Positions 1 to 10,799 of a DNA stretch of 64,000 nucleotides are shown here, piece by piece. Position numbers and translations under genes: made by a program. Position 1 is the first letter of the stretch. Every line of letters begins with the position of its first letter. This DNA comes from Xiphydria camelus (Eukaryota; Arthropoda; Insecta; Hymenoptera; Xiphydriidae), in the NCBI GenBank assembly GCA_963678675.1, contig OY783196.1:23848827-23912826 (forward strand), given 5' to 3'. The notes under the pieces are model-generated. The model worked only from the letters and a program-made list of their open reading frames with translations, was not told the DNA's origin and made no database searches.

Positions 1-616
1 CGGTACGGCGTCGCGGTGTTGCTTTTTGTTTTCGGAGCGCGGGCGTTAAAAAGTATCGCTTGTTTCCGGTTGCGAGGTACGCGAATAATTCGCGGTAAAC
101 CCCTTCAATTAGACGTTCCTCGCATTCCTCGAGGGCCCGCAGTGCGGGTCGAATGAAAGGGCGATTATCGCGAAATTATCGTCGACTTTTCAAATTAATC
201 GTCGGACGCACAGGGTGACCGGGGAAATTTTTACCGAAAGTACTGTACTCGCGGGGTATTATCCGCATGCCACTCGACTTTCTCACGGCACTTGACACAC
301 GCTCGGTAGCTGCGCACTCGTATATCTATAGGCGGTACTTACCACCCAGTGCATCGCGCAAAGCGTCATTCGCGTGTTTTTGCCTCGTACGTCTACGCGT
401 ACTGGCTTATCCCGCGAGGGATTATTTCGCGAGAACTTAAAGAAGGATAATTCTTTAAAATTGGACTCTCTGGTGTAATGGAGGATTTTTACAGAGCGGA
501 CGAGAATGAATTTGACGGGAACCGGTCAGTTAATTTTACCTCGAGCTGGTTTTCGAAATGCTTCAGTGGGGAATAGCGATAGGTGACAATAAAATGAAAT
601 CTGTCAGATCGTATTC
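1..616. other. CpG-rich to AT-rich flank, no feature seen
   Basis: The first ~470 bases are GC- and CpG-rich and the rest grades into AT-rich sequence. No splice-bounded frame, RNA gene or repeat arm could be supported here. Confidence 0.5.
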
Positions 617-620
617 CATA

Positions 621-844
621 CACTGAGACCAAATTTTGCTTGATCGAAATAAACGTATTTTTCTATAGTCCTAAGAGCACATTTATTTAATTCGAATGTG
701 AATATCGATTAGGTCGAAATATTATTCAATTAAATCAATAATATTCATATACCTCCAATTGATATTCATTCTAACCGAAAAAATGTGTTCTTAGGAGCAT
801 TCAAAAACACATTTAATTGACTCAAGTAAATTGTTGTCTTAGTG
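621..844. mobile_element. Palindromic MITE with CACTGAG/CTTAGTG ends
   Basis: The left end CACTGAGACCAAATTTTG matches the reverse complement of the right end (CACTAAGACAACAATTTAC...) over about 45 bases with scattered mismatches. An inner stem pairs CCTAAGAGCACATTT near 670 with AAATGTGTTCTTAGG near 785. The 4-base flank CATA occurs on both sides (617-620, 845-848) and may be a target-site duplication. No coding capacity is visible. A fragment resembling its right arm lies at 13025-13066. It is the first of several elements here with CACTGAG-type ends. Confidence 0.7.
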
Positions 845-848
845 CATA

Positions 849-1272
849 TATGTATCGCGTGGGTGAATAAAACTGAATGCGTCTGATGAGCAGGAAAATT
901 GAATTTCATTTGTTTGAGAAGTTTGCTGTACGAAAAATTTAACGGCGACTAAATACACTTATGAGAAAAATTATGACTAGACGTTTTATTTATACGTGAA
1001 CGGCAAAATACTCATTTTCATTGCGTCGACAAATATGTTTGGTTGTCGTAATCAAACTTTTCGAAACATTTTGTTGGCACAATTAATATGTATTTATCGC
1101 AACCGAACGTTTGGTTAACATTATTGATGATTTTTTTAATAGAATTTTTACCTCTTTCCTAAAGAAATTTTTCCTTTTGGGCACTCGAGGAGTACGGGTC
1201 TAGAATTGGGAGATAGAATTGGGAGATATTTTAATTTTATTGGAAAGCAAGATAAGAATGGTTGTTAATATA
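849..1272. other. AT-rich sequence, no gene
   Basis: AT-rich sequence without a supported frame. A 13-base tandem duplication (AGAATTGGGAGAT twice) lies at about 1202-1228. Confidence 0.5.
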
Positions 1273-1394
1273 TACACAGTTGGACATTTTATGTTGGCAT
1301 CGGTCGACCTATTTTTGTATATTTATTGGAATCAACCAACTCGTCGTGTAAGCCCAACATTTTTTGTATTGTACAATATTTATTTCTCATATAC

Positions 1395-1868
1395 ATGACT
1401 TCCGCCTTTTACATTTTCGACCCTCCTCCCCCCTTTTCTTCATATTGACTAAACATTCTTATACTGAAGCCACTCTCCATTTCTCCTTCGAATCCATCTG
1501 CCGATCCTCATCCCTTATTTCTCGCTCCATGCCTTCCACCTCTCCTTGACCCTGCCTCATTTGCAGGCATCCCGTTCTGCTCCCCTTGTCCTTCCTCTAA
1601 TCTTCTCCAATGATTTCCTGCCCTTGGTCCTCCCTTTTTATTTCTCCTTGTTCTTTTTTATTCGTCTATCAACCTTCCATTGCTCTTTTCGTCCTCGCTT
1701 GACCATTCCTCTTCTCTCTCCTGGAGAGGAGAAGAGGTTCTGAGGATCCACCACTATTGCCTCTTCTCGTCTTGCTCTCCTTCCTTTCTTCTTCTCCCCG
1801 CCTTCTACCCTTCTTTTCGATCCCCTTCTTCCTTCTTTTCATACTGGATCCGCGTTCCTGCTCTCCGT
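1395..1868 (+). repeat. Pyrimidine-rich strand-asymmetric block
   Basis: For about 470 bases the + strand is dominated by C and T (runs such as CCTCCTCCCCCCTTTTCTTC). The frames that appear open here are Ser/Leu/Phe/Pro-rich products of this bias and not credible proteins. It lies inside the inverted-repeat pair 1280-2755. It could form triplex DNA, or be a decayed simple repeat. Confidence 0.6.
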
Positions 1869-1988
1869 AAACAACACATTCTTGGTATTAAAATCGACAA
1901 AAAGAACGTTACAATTTTCAGAAAGAGTGTTAACACAAAAACACGTACACCCATACATTAACACAAAGAATTAGTTAATTTTAATATA

Positions 1989-2716
1989 CAGGGTGTTTCA
2001 AAAGTAAGCGTAAACCTTCCGGGGGCGTAATCCTCGGCTAAAAATAAGACAAAATGTTCCTATCATCATGGGTCCAGAAATGCTTTATATAAAGAAGCTA
2101 CGCCCCTTCGAATGGGGCACTCTGAAGACGGTTTTTCCTCAATATTTCCGAAACCGTTAACAATAAAATTTTGAAAATACATACACGGTATAAAGTTTGG
2201 CGCTGAACTCGATTCTGAATTCAGAATTAAAAAATTTTTGTCAGGGGCGTCACATACCAGGAAGGTTAATGGCTAAAATAACCCTATTTTCAGAAATAAT
2301 TTCCTCGAAAACGGTTCATTCTATCGAGATGAACTAAGAGTAGGTACCTTTTTTACGTAAAAAACTTTGAAATTTTATAATTTTGAACGAAACCCGTAAT
2401 AAACTGAAACATAACAAAATAAGGTTATTTTAGCCATTAACCTTCCCGGTATGTGACGCCCCTGACAAAATTTTTTATATTCTGAATTCAGTATCGAGTT
2501 CAGCGCCAAAAGTTTATACCATGTCTGTATTTTCAAAATTGTATTGTTAACGGGTTCGGAAATATTGAGGAAAACCCGTTTTCAGGGTGCCTCATTCGAA
2601 GGGGCGTAGCTTCTTTATAAAGCATTTCCGGACCCATGTTGATAGGAATTTCTTGTCTCATTTTTATCCGAGGATTACGCCGCTGGAAGGTTTACGCTTA
2701 CTTTTGAAACACCCTG
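1989..2716. mobile_element. 728-bp foldback element, TA-flanked, CAGGGTG ends
   Basis: Both ends read CAGGGTGTTTCAAAAGTAAG inward, and the arms stay near-identical for about 300 bases each (to about 2290, and from about 2417). A roughly 125-base spacer separates them. TA precedes and follows the ends (1987-1988, 2717-2718), as for IS630/Tc1/mariner-type transposition. No transposase remains. The open frame covering the right arm (2587-2793) is an arm artefact. The arm symmetry is far longer than ordinary transposon ends. Confidence 0.8.
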
Positions 2717-2766
2717 TATATAACGGGTCAACCAATTCCAACATAAAATGTTCAAAGGTGTGCGTA

Positions 2767-3941
2767 TGTATTGCCTTTCGGAAAAAGTCATAAATAATTA
2801 TTCAAATCAGAGTGAAATATTTTATTGTCGGTAAAATGAATTTTTCAACCTCTTCTCCTGTAAAAACTGCAGAAATACGCATCTCATCCTCCTTTTAACC
2901 TCTACCCTTTATTCTCGTTGTCACTTTTTTTTTCTTTCACACATCTCGCACTCTAAAGACGTCACGTGCAGGATCCACGAACCCATGTCTACCGACACGT
3001 TCCTAGTCCAATTTAAAGCTGCTCACGAGAACGTCTCTGCAATTTACGCGGGATAAACGGGTCGTCGTACAGAGGAACGTTTTCTCTTTGCGGCGACGGC
3101 GGACGTGTTAATTCCTCGTTTGAAAATTTGGATAACGTGAATGGGGTGCCAAAGGCGGCAGCGACCGATCGTTGCTTGGGTATATCTCCGGCGATATTGG
3201 AGAAGGACTCCCATCCGTTACGCCATATGGCCCGCCCAAATGAAAAGTGAGGAGAAAAGTGTTAGATGATATTTTTCCGGAAGTGATAGCGGTCTATATA
3301 ACTCAGTCGGCGTGGTCTCGGAAGACGCCAAAAGTTTGCGAGCTAAAATTTTGAACACCGCTGAAAGCTTTATATCGATTATCCATCGTATCTATCGCGA
3401 ATTCATCGCGTCTTCCGAATAAATTTTTCCGTTGAATTCTCGACAGGTTTTTTTTCCTTAACAGGACGCGAACAATGTTCACGCGGCGTTCCACGTGACA
3501 AAATATAACATTATATATTCGTCGGGTTTGGAAAAGCTTGTTTTACATGAGATTCGTCGTAGATTGTGCAGGGAAAAATCTGATCATACCTCGCTCCGAC
3601 ATTCGATGGATCCCAATAATTTCTCTTCAAATGTGGAACGGAGCGAGGTATTCCGGACGATTGTCGGTGGTACGTCGCACGGGATATTCTATTTTGCACT
3701 ATCGCACGGACTACGTACAAATCTCCCGTCACTAAAACGGCGTCTAGTGGTCTTCGCCGGGGATATAGTCTGCCCGAGCTGTACGGCTTGGGATTTTGTA
3801 GGATTTGAACAAATTGTTGCAATGAACTTATCCGGCTCAGACGCTGGTCCATTTAAAGACCAATGGGGATTAGAGGTCAATGGTTACCTATGTGATAAAA
3901 TTAACTGAAATAGTGAATTTGAAAAGATTTTCTTCAAAGGT
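2767..3941. other. Unassigned sequence with overlapping open frames
   Basis: Frames of 137 codons (3495-3908, +) and 113 codons (3511-3852, -) overlap on opposite strands. Neither shows a recognisable domain or splice sites, so both are treated as chance. An 11-base perfect stem (ACCTCGCTCCG with its complement) lies at 3589-3652. A CpG-rich patch covers about 2950-3250. Confidence 0.4.
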
Positions 3942-3945
3942 TTAA

Positions 3946-4018
3946 CTTTTTAGGTACGGCGCTTTCGGCAGTAAGTGGGACCCCTGGGATACTATGGTGG
4001 CTTACCGTATCTAAAAGG
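3946..4018. mobile_element. 73-bp TTAA-flanked mini element
   Basis: TTAA at 3942-3945 and at 4019-4022 brackets a 73-base sequence. Its ends are CTTTTTAGGTACGG and, on the other strand, CCTTTTAGATACGG: 12 of 14 bases match as an inverted repeat. TTAA duplication with C(C/T)T ends is the pattern of piggyBac-type transposition. The unit is too small to code for anything and would be a deletion derivative. Chance pairing cannot be excluded for so short a unit. Confidence 0.5.
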
Positions 4019-4063
4019 TTAATTTTTAATTGAATAATTATCCTGAATAATTTTTCTAAACAC

Positions 4064-4267
4064 GGTGAGTTTTCAAGGAAGCTTGACATAGGAAATACGC
4101 AAGTGCGAGAGAGAACACGTGGCGAGTGCATAAGAGCCTCTCTGTCGTGCAACCTCGAGCTGAACAAGTTTGCGAGGAAAATATGCGACAGAGAGATTCT
4201 TATGCACTCGCCACGTGTTCTCTCTCGCATTCGTGTATCTCCCGTGTCAAGCTTCCTCGAAAACACC
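4064..4267. repeat. 204-bp hairpin-forming inverted repeat
   Basis: The left arm (4064-4147) and right arm (4186-4267) pair almost throughout. Matching blocks include GGAAGCTTGACA, GAGAGAGAACACGTGGCGAG and TGCATAAGA. The 38-base centre carries a further small stem (CCTCG with CGAGG). Open frames on both strands across it mirror each other, as expected for a palindrome. It may be a small MITE. A transcript would fold into a long hairpin, so a small-RNA precursor is an alternative. Confidence 0.7.
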
Positions 4268-6540
4268 TTCTATATTTCACTTTAAGTAATGCTTACGAGT
4301 ACCGCGTTATGGATGTACAAGTGAAGAATTCTCAACCATACGATAAAATTAAACTGAGATATGCATAAAGTATGCCATTAATAAACTGCCACTGGACCTT
4401 GAAGGCCCTGCTCATGCATACCTACTCGTACTACCGTAAAACATAGCCAAACCACCGGCTAAAAGAACAATAACTGATGAAATTAGTTTTTACTCGAACC
4501 ACTTCTTGACGTACCATAATAGTGCACCCCGGGGAAATACTGCACTCGGGTCAAAGCTGCTCGGTCTAGCGCGTGTAGCTGCACCTTGCAAAAAATTCAT
4601 GTCAAGCTAAGAAATTTAAACCGCCCCAGGCATCGAAGCAATGAATGCCTGGCTATTGTCCGCACAGCGTACCCCGCCACAGCAAAGTGCTTTCACCACC
4701 GTTGGGATTATAAATTTCTATGAAGATCTTATAGAAGTTCCAGCCTTTCGAGTTTCGACAATTCGTATGTAATTGTTCCTAAGCGCAGTGCCGTTTCCTC
4801 TTACGATTCTGCAAGCTCCAACCGAAACGGGCTTTTAAAGGGGAGAGCGCCCGATGTGGCTTTCGCGCGGGGATATCGCGCGGCAAGGGTTGAAGGTCGA
4901 TTGCGCTCATCCCCTTTATATTTTTTGTTACCTTCGCGAGAGTCGAGTCCATTACGACCATCGCGTGCATCTTTACTCGAGGAAGAAAGAGGCGATGGTC
5001 CTCGTGTGTCGGGCGTCGAATAGCGTAAAATGCACGACTAACAATAAGCTTTCGTTTGACGGTTAAAGTGCTTCTTGAAAGCGCGAACACGCCGCGAGAA
5101 TGTGTTGTTGGAATCTGCGAAGCGTTTGTTATGGACTCAAAAGAACGATCGTGTCAGCGATTTCGCATTTCCGAAGCGATATACGTACACGCGTCTAGCG
5201 ACTGATTTCTCGGCACCGGCGAAAGAATCGACGAGAGGAAGGATATTCCTCGGGCGAATAAACAATGGAGGAGGAGGCGCCCGCTCGTATTATATTTCTT
5301 GCCTCTCACTCTCTTCAGTTTTACGGTTCGTTCGCGATGAACGCGAGCACTTTTAGCCGCGAGACGAATTGCGGCTATTGTGTCGTAGAAATGGATCACC
5401 GATCGATACAATGGCGGTTTTTCTGGGGCGGATTTTGGAGTAATGGAAACTTCGTTCTCCTCGCGCGAAGAAACGCTATACAGCTCTGCTCGAGCTCGTA
5501 ATCAAATTCAATCGGGCTCCTTTATCGTCTCACTTGGCTTTCCCGAAAGACAGTCCGGCTGAATCCGACGTTGTCGCGAATTTAAGAAAGGAGAAGGTAT
5601 ATGGATACAGGAACGTGGGAATTGTACACGGGGCATCCTGTGTCAGATGGATCGCCATGCTTTCGAAGAAGAGAGAAAATAATTGCCCGAATTATCCTTC
5701 GATATGACTTAAAAAAAGAAGTGAGACTGTACCCATAATATATATGTAGGTTCTACAGTGCACTGAGAGAAATAATTGCTAGCGTCAAAAAATGTTTCTC
5801 GAATCTAGAACATGTGATCTTACCAATTTTTAAGAATACAGGTTCTTTATCGAAGAATATATTTTTTGATTAAAGAATATCATCGTGAAAATAAGAAATG
5901 CTTTCTACGCAAAAACAAAGACAATTACTCGAGCCTGTCAAATATTTTCTAGCACGGAACTCGCAGTAAAACCATGGCTTGATCCTGAAATTGTATCATG
6001 TTTTTCATCGGGGAAAACATTTTTTTGGCATCAGGAATTATTTCTCTCGGTGTAGATGCCATTACGCGAAGAAAATATTCCAAATCCAAAATGTCCGCAT
6101 GTGATACCCTTAAGATATTTTCTTGGGATATTTCCATTAAATGTCTACGCTCACGTGGAATGCTCCATGGACGTAAATGCCTGGACGAAGATGCGGCGAA
6201 CGAATCCTCGACTGGAATCCGGCGTGGCGTTCGGTGGGAGGGGACGAGCGTTTACTCCGCAGGCGTGATCGATGTCGTAGCGCGTAAATAACGTCCGCAC
6301 AAGTACGAACAAGGAGCTCCAGTTATATAGAGTACCAGTCACGAAACTCCCTCGCGTCGCTTTCAAAGATGCACGACCCCACCACGCTTTTCAGGCACGC
6401 GACTTCGCGAAAATTCATATCCGCCGGAATATTACGGGCCGCGTTAGGGTGGTGGCTCGGGGAGTCGTGTGCGTGACGATCGTTCGCGCGTGCAATGTAC
6501 GAACGATACTTTTCGTTGCAGCCCGAGAGTATAATGGATT
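4268..6540. other. Unassigned; one isolated CACTGAG end
   Basis: No supported gene. CACTGAGAGAAATAATTGC at 5761 matches the terminal motif of the small palindromic elements, but no partner end was found downstream. About 4780-5680 and 6150-6500 are CpG-rich with several short unrelated frames. Confidence 0.4.
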
Positions 6541-7545
6541 ACATTCGTTCGACAGAAACTCAGATAACACTGTGTCATTCGAAAATTATCGGAAAGACAT
6601 CTACAAAGAGTCAAGGATGTCTTTAAGGGCTCTCTGTCAATTTTATTGCGGTTGGTAGTATTAAAAAAAGTTCGCGAAAAGTTTTCAGTTAAATTCTAAT
6701 GATTTCTTTTGCATCAAAATAATGTCGAAACCATGCAGCATGATTTTTTACAGGTCGAAATGGGTTCTCATTGAGTATTACGACTAAAGATGTATTAATT
6801 GATTATTAAAATTGGAGCCGATAACTGTCACGACTGAGAAGGTTTGAAATCGATTTGACAGGCACTAGAACTTTCAGTTAGATTAGACATATTGTATACT
6901 TACGGAGAATGCGAGGTAATTTCTGACCTGTGTGGTTCATTGCGCACTACTGATTCCAATATATTTCACTGTGATATCATGTTATCACAAAGCCTTATTA
7001 CTCAGGGCATGGATGATGCGGTAGTGGACCATTTTTCTGACATCTAGTGAATATTTTGTTTTAAATATTTCGCGCGGGTATTACATGTGACTTATAGACG
7101 TAATGATCAATTTCTTTTCCGATTTGAATAACTTAATATATTCAGGAATGATATATTCTTCAGCGTTACTATGCCAATGAGTTTCAATATTTTATCGACA
7201 GTGAGATCATTCTCAAATATCGCGCGAGAAGTTTCTTCTACGGATTTTCAAAATCCCTAGAACTGACAGAGGTCCCTTAAACGTATCGCGAATCGTGTGT
7301 GATGTTCCGGCTTTTCGATATCTTCGGCGTGTTCATAAGTTGTTTTTTAGATATCTCCGGCGTATCCGTATGTTGTTTTTCTTAGATGTCCCGGTGTATC
7401 CGTGTCTCCAAACAGACGTCTTTTCGATAACTACAAAGAGTCATCTTTGCAAACATATGAAAAGTTGCCTTTAAGTCGACTTTTCGTACGTCCGCAAAGA
7501 CATTCCAAAAAGACGTCTTATAGAGATGCCTTTCGGTCAAGCGTG
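6541..7545 (+). repeat. Dispersed repeat copy split by a TTAA element
   Basis: Bases 6541-6622 and 7281-7545 together resemble the uninterrupted repeat at 39237-39483. Shared stretches include CTCAGATAA, GGAAAGACATC, GGATGTCTTTAA, CTCCGGCGT, TACAAA with AGTCA, GAAAAGTTG and GACGTCTT. The copy is cut exactly at a TTAA by the 650-bp insertion 6627-7276. The segment just after the insertion also shows partial internal duplication around TCTTCGGCGT / TCTCCGGCGT. No coding content; the family is unnamed here. Confidence 0.65.
6627..7276. mobile_element. 650-bp TTAA-flanked transposon insertion
   Basis: The ends are GGGCTCTCTGTCAATT and, reversed, GGGACCTCTGTCAGTT: 13 of 16 match. TTAA flanks both sides (6623-6626 and 7277-7280). 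The element sits in a dispersed repeat whose intact copy at 39 kb shows a single TTAA at the same place, so this is a real insertion with a 4-base duplication. TTAA targeting is typical of piggyBac, although piggyBac ends usually start CCY, not GGG. No transposase frame survives. Confidence 0.8.
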
Positions 7546-8013
7546 TTATCTGGAAACGCCGCGCGACAAACGAGGTTGCACTTCAAACACCCCGCGGGAG
7601 ATATCGTATTATACGAGTGTGTTATCACTTTTAATACACGCGATAACGCAAACAATAGAACTAACGACGAGAATCATCACGTTGCACGAGCCATGACTAA
7701 GAACGTATAAACTGTAATCACAATGCAGATGGTAATAAAGTGCAGTTACGTTGTATGTACATTCGTGGACGTCATCTTGAGTAGGAAGAGACGGGACAGA
7801 GCCGAGGGATAGTTCTAGAATGTCATGTTCCAGCCAAAGTTCTATCCTTTGGTACCGTATAAATTGGGGTTACTCCGACATTCAAGGCAATTTCGAAACA
7901 CGGTGTAGCTCTTAGACACGATCTGCGTGTGTATTACTAACTTGGTACGTATCCTTTCATTAAAGTGCATAATGGGAAACATTTGTCAGGGCTTGTGGTG
8001 TCTAATTTTAACT
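7546..8013. other. Unassigned sequence, no gene
   Basis: No supported frame, repeat arm or RNA gene was seen in this stretch. Confidence 0.5.
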
Positions 8014-8015
8014 TA

Positions 8016-8231
8016 GGGTAAAAGTGGGATGAACGCCTGTCTCCGCGTTGAAATTTGAACGCGATTATCTCGAAACGCAGTGGAGATACGTGAAAAACCA
8101 GCAGTAATTTTCTATAGCAGAATAATAGGCAAACATTTTCTGTTTACATTTTTTTCGATATCTTCAATCGTCCTGAAGACAATCGATTTTTAACCTGCAT
8201 TCCAACTGAAGAGTTTATCCCGATCTTACCC
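8016..8231. mobile_element. 216-bp TA-flanked MITE, GGGTA ends
   Basis: The left end GGGTAAAAGTGGGATGAAC pairs with the reversed right end GGGTAAGATCGGGATAAAC, with 15 of 19 matching. TA flanks both ends (8014-8015, 8232-8233). Length and ends resemble the 216-bp element at 46593-46808, suggesting related pogo/Tc1-like non-autonomous families. No coding capacity. Confidence 0.7.
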
Positions 8232-8239
8232 TATATTTC

Positions 8240-9322
8240 AATTCAAAGTTTAACAGAATAGTTGGGAATTTTTAAGAAATATTCTGAACGTAAAATTATA
8301 ACGTGCATAACGTTCGTGGTGCTTCATTGCTGACAAATATTAAATTTTACGAGTAAGAATGCACAGATGCACTTCTCATACAGTATATGGTGGCTCGAAA
8401 TCACGTCAAAGTAGCCACGTTCGCTGTATCGATCGGATTCACTGCAGCGGTCGGAGCGGAAGCCTTGAAGACAGACGAGAGCGTGTGACCTTTTGCGTTA
8501 TTCTCTTCCCGGAAGTATCGAAGCTTGACACGGGATACTGTTCGAAGCAGCGAATACGCATACTCGCGTCAGTCATTCGACGTCAACCGTCAGGCGAAGC
8601 ACGGAGCCGTCATATTTCAGAGAAGCAGAACGAGAGAGGCAAAGTCGCCTCTGCGCGGGGTCATCAGTTTTCTGTCCCCGCGCGGTTACGGGATCATTCT
8701 TATACTTTGCGCTCCTACTTACCAAACCGTTGAAGCGGCGACTTGCAAATCGGATATTATGAGCGAAGCGTTACACGAAATAGCGATCGTTCCATACGCA
8801 CCGACGCGACACGCACTTTCCGCTCCAAACCCGCGCGATACGTCCGATAGGCATCCGGATGATGGCGACGGCTCCGCGCCGGCACGTTGCCAGCAGGTAC
8901 CTATGCCAAAACGACACCTTAAAATATCGATCGTCATATACGGGGGAGAGACCGCCGTCCATTGTGGCGGCTTTACGTTCTCATAAAGCTCCATTGTTTA
9001 GCTGAGCCTGCATTCCTAAATCTCCATTGTCATGCTGAATACAATCGGGACGCGCTGAAAGCAATAGGTTGTTCCAGTTAAGCTATGACGGATCGAATGA
9101 TGGACATCGCGCGTCATAACAATACGGAACTTTGGTCAGCTCTTACGGGCGCTTTTGGCCGGGGCTGCGAACGCAGTGTCGGTGACCGCGAATGTGGTAC
9201 TTGTCGACTCTTGGATGGGTACCTACCGTTTAAACCTGGATCAAAATGTTCAGCATGGAGTGCGTATACGGAAGGACGGATAGACGACGGATATTTCATT
9301 TTGAATGATCGATTAACGTCAA
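8240..9322. other. CpG-rich unassigned block
   Basis: About 8380-8990 is CpG-rich and carries overlapping frames of 124 and 153 codons (+) in different phases, with no recognisable domain. These look like the low stop-codon frequency of GC-rich DNA. No splice-bounded exon was identified. Confidence 0.4.
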
Positions 9323-9455
9323 TAAGGGTCGGTTTTACCAACACGGTATAAACGCGGTATAGCGCTACACTGAGAATAACCAGCAATAAGCCTTATGGGT
9401 ATTTTCAGTATAGCGCTATACTGTGTTTATACCTGTTGGTAAAACCGGCCCCCTT
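9323..9455. mobile_element. Head-to-head palindromic MITE, GGTTTTACCAACA arms
   Basis: Two roughly 65-70-base units face each other. One reads AAGGGTCGGTTTTACCAACA inward from the left and the other AAGGGGGCCGGTTTTACCAA inward from the right. They meet near 9389 around ACTGAGAATAACC / GGGTATTTTCAGT. The left unit matches 56606-56677 on the opposite strand with about two differences in 72 bases, so the family has been active or copied recently. It directly abuts the palindrome 9456-10400. Confidence 0.75.
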
Positions 9456-10400
9456 AGAGTATCTCTACTCCACATCGCGCTACACGTATAAATGAAATAA
9501 GTCCTAATGGAGCAGAGGAACACCCTTTTCACATTATATACTAATCGGAATAACAAAAACGAAAAGAATCCATAATGCGTAACTGCACGGTGCTTATTAA
9601 ATGGCTCTGCAATATTTTCTAATTTCGCAGCAGCGGCGTGGCCCCGTTCTACGTTGCCACTCGTGCTTGTAAAAGCACATAGGTGTTTCTCATTACCGGA
9701 AGCCGAGATGTAGATACTTAAACTCTAAGGGGGTGTTGTATTTCAGAGCAACACTGCGTTTCTCTATGCACCAAGAAAAGTAGTTACGTACTGGTGTCAA
9801 GGATATATCGTTATTTCTTATCCATTTTATTATAATTAATATCTGATGGGATCTAAATTTAGAAATATATCACGCTTGATAACGTCGAATGTTAAGACTG
9901 AAACTCGTCACAAAATTTGGATATATCGTCGTAAATTTTGTGACGAGTTTCAGTTTTGATATTCGACGTTATCAAGCGCGATATAGTTCTAAATTTAGAT
10001 GTCATCGGATAATTATTAAAATGGATAAGAAATAACTGTATATCCTCTTGAAACCAGTAGGTAATTAATTTTCTTGGTGTATAAGAAAACACGCAGTGTT
10101 GCTCTAAAATAGAACACCCCCTTAGTTTAAGTATCTACACCTCTTCTTTCGGTAATGAGAAACACCTATTTGCGCTTTTACAAGCACGGGTGGCAGCGTA
10201 GAACGGGGCCACGCCGTTGCTGCAAGAGAGAAATTAGAAAATATTGCAGAGCCATTTAATAAGCACCGTGCAGTTACGCATTATGGATTCTTTTCGTTTT
10301 TGTTATTGTGATTAGTGCATGATGTGAAAAGGAGGTTTTTCTACTCCATTAGGACTTATTTAATTTGTACGTGTAGCACGATATGGAGTAGAGATACTCT
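9456..10400. repeat. 945-bp long palindrome with 14-nt loop
   Basis: Left arm 9456-9918 and right arm 9933-10400 pair over their whole length with scattered mismatches and small indels. The outer ends read AGAGTATCTCTACTCCA inward, and the inner stem is AAACTCGTCACAAAATTT. Only 14 bases (9919-9932) separate the arms. A frame at 9892-10092 (-) exists only because of the right arm. No transposase or obvious target duplication is seen, so it may be a foldback transposon or a locus-specific inverted duplication. Confidence 0.85.
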
Positions 10401-10511
10401 TCCGTGCAATCTTAATTTCGTCTCACTTTTTAGAAGCACATAGAAATTGTTTAAAATCAATACAAAGAATTAAGTTTAACATAAATCTCGGAGCAATAAT
10501 CTTAAACTATT

Positions 10512-10799
10512 GCATAGAAAAAAATGGTATTGCAGTTTTGAAGAATTAGGTTTTGCTGAGAATTTCTTGTCATTATGAAAAATATATTATCTGTAGCAGC
10601 GCAAAAGATATGTTCGATAACAGTAAAAATATTTGTTGGGATGGCAAATATTTTTACCGAAAAAAAAATCACTGTGACCGTAGTTATATGTGTTATTATT
10701 GAATGTATCCTTTGCTGTCACAAATAATTTTTCTGTCATAGCAAAAAGTTCCCAACAAAATCTAGTTTTGCTAAGACTGTAAAATCATTTGTCTCTGTA
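10512..10799. mobile_element. Palindromic MITE, TTAGGTTTTGCTGAGAA family, copy 1
   Basis: The left arm (TTGCAGTTTTGAAGAATTAG then GTTTTGCTGAGAATTTCTTG) pairs with the right arm (ACAAAATCTAGTTTTGC then TAAGACTGTAAAATCATTTG). The same element, similar in length and arm sequence, lies at 49198-49485. The centre of both contains TTACCGAAAAAAA followed by a Gly/Val-poor AT-rich stretch without coding potential. Termini are approximate. Confidence 0.7.

Larger units (their letters stand above)
1280..2755. mobile_element. Candidate 1.5-kb terminal-inverted-repeat element, outer shell
   Basis: Positions 1280-1309 and 2726-2755 form an inverted repeat with about 26 of 30 bases matching (core ACATTTTATGTTGG). 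Between them lie a pyrimidine-rich block and the complete CAGGGTG foldback element 1989-2716, so this may be an older element carrying a younger insertion. The exact termini and target duplication are not clear. The two arms could instead be independent fragments of one repeat. Confidence 0.45.

Noticed and set aside
1364..1961. Three successive Ser/Leu/Phe-rich frames
   Set aside because: Created by the pyrimidine-rich strand; low-complexity translation.
2587..2793. 68-codon + frame
   Set aside because: It lies mostly in the right arm of the foldback 1989-2716.
3495..3908. 137-codon + frame with a 113-codon antisense frame
   Set aside because: No domain, signal peptide or splice sites; overlapping antisense frames of similar length argue for chance.
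8519..8534. GAAGCTTGACACGGGA shared with the reverse strand of the hairpin near 4247
   Set aside because: A match of about 15 bases is expected by chance in 64 kb when both strands are compared.
8359..8986. Overlapping 124- and 153-codon frames
   Set aside because: CpG-rich region, different phases, no recognisable domains, no splice-bounded structure.
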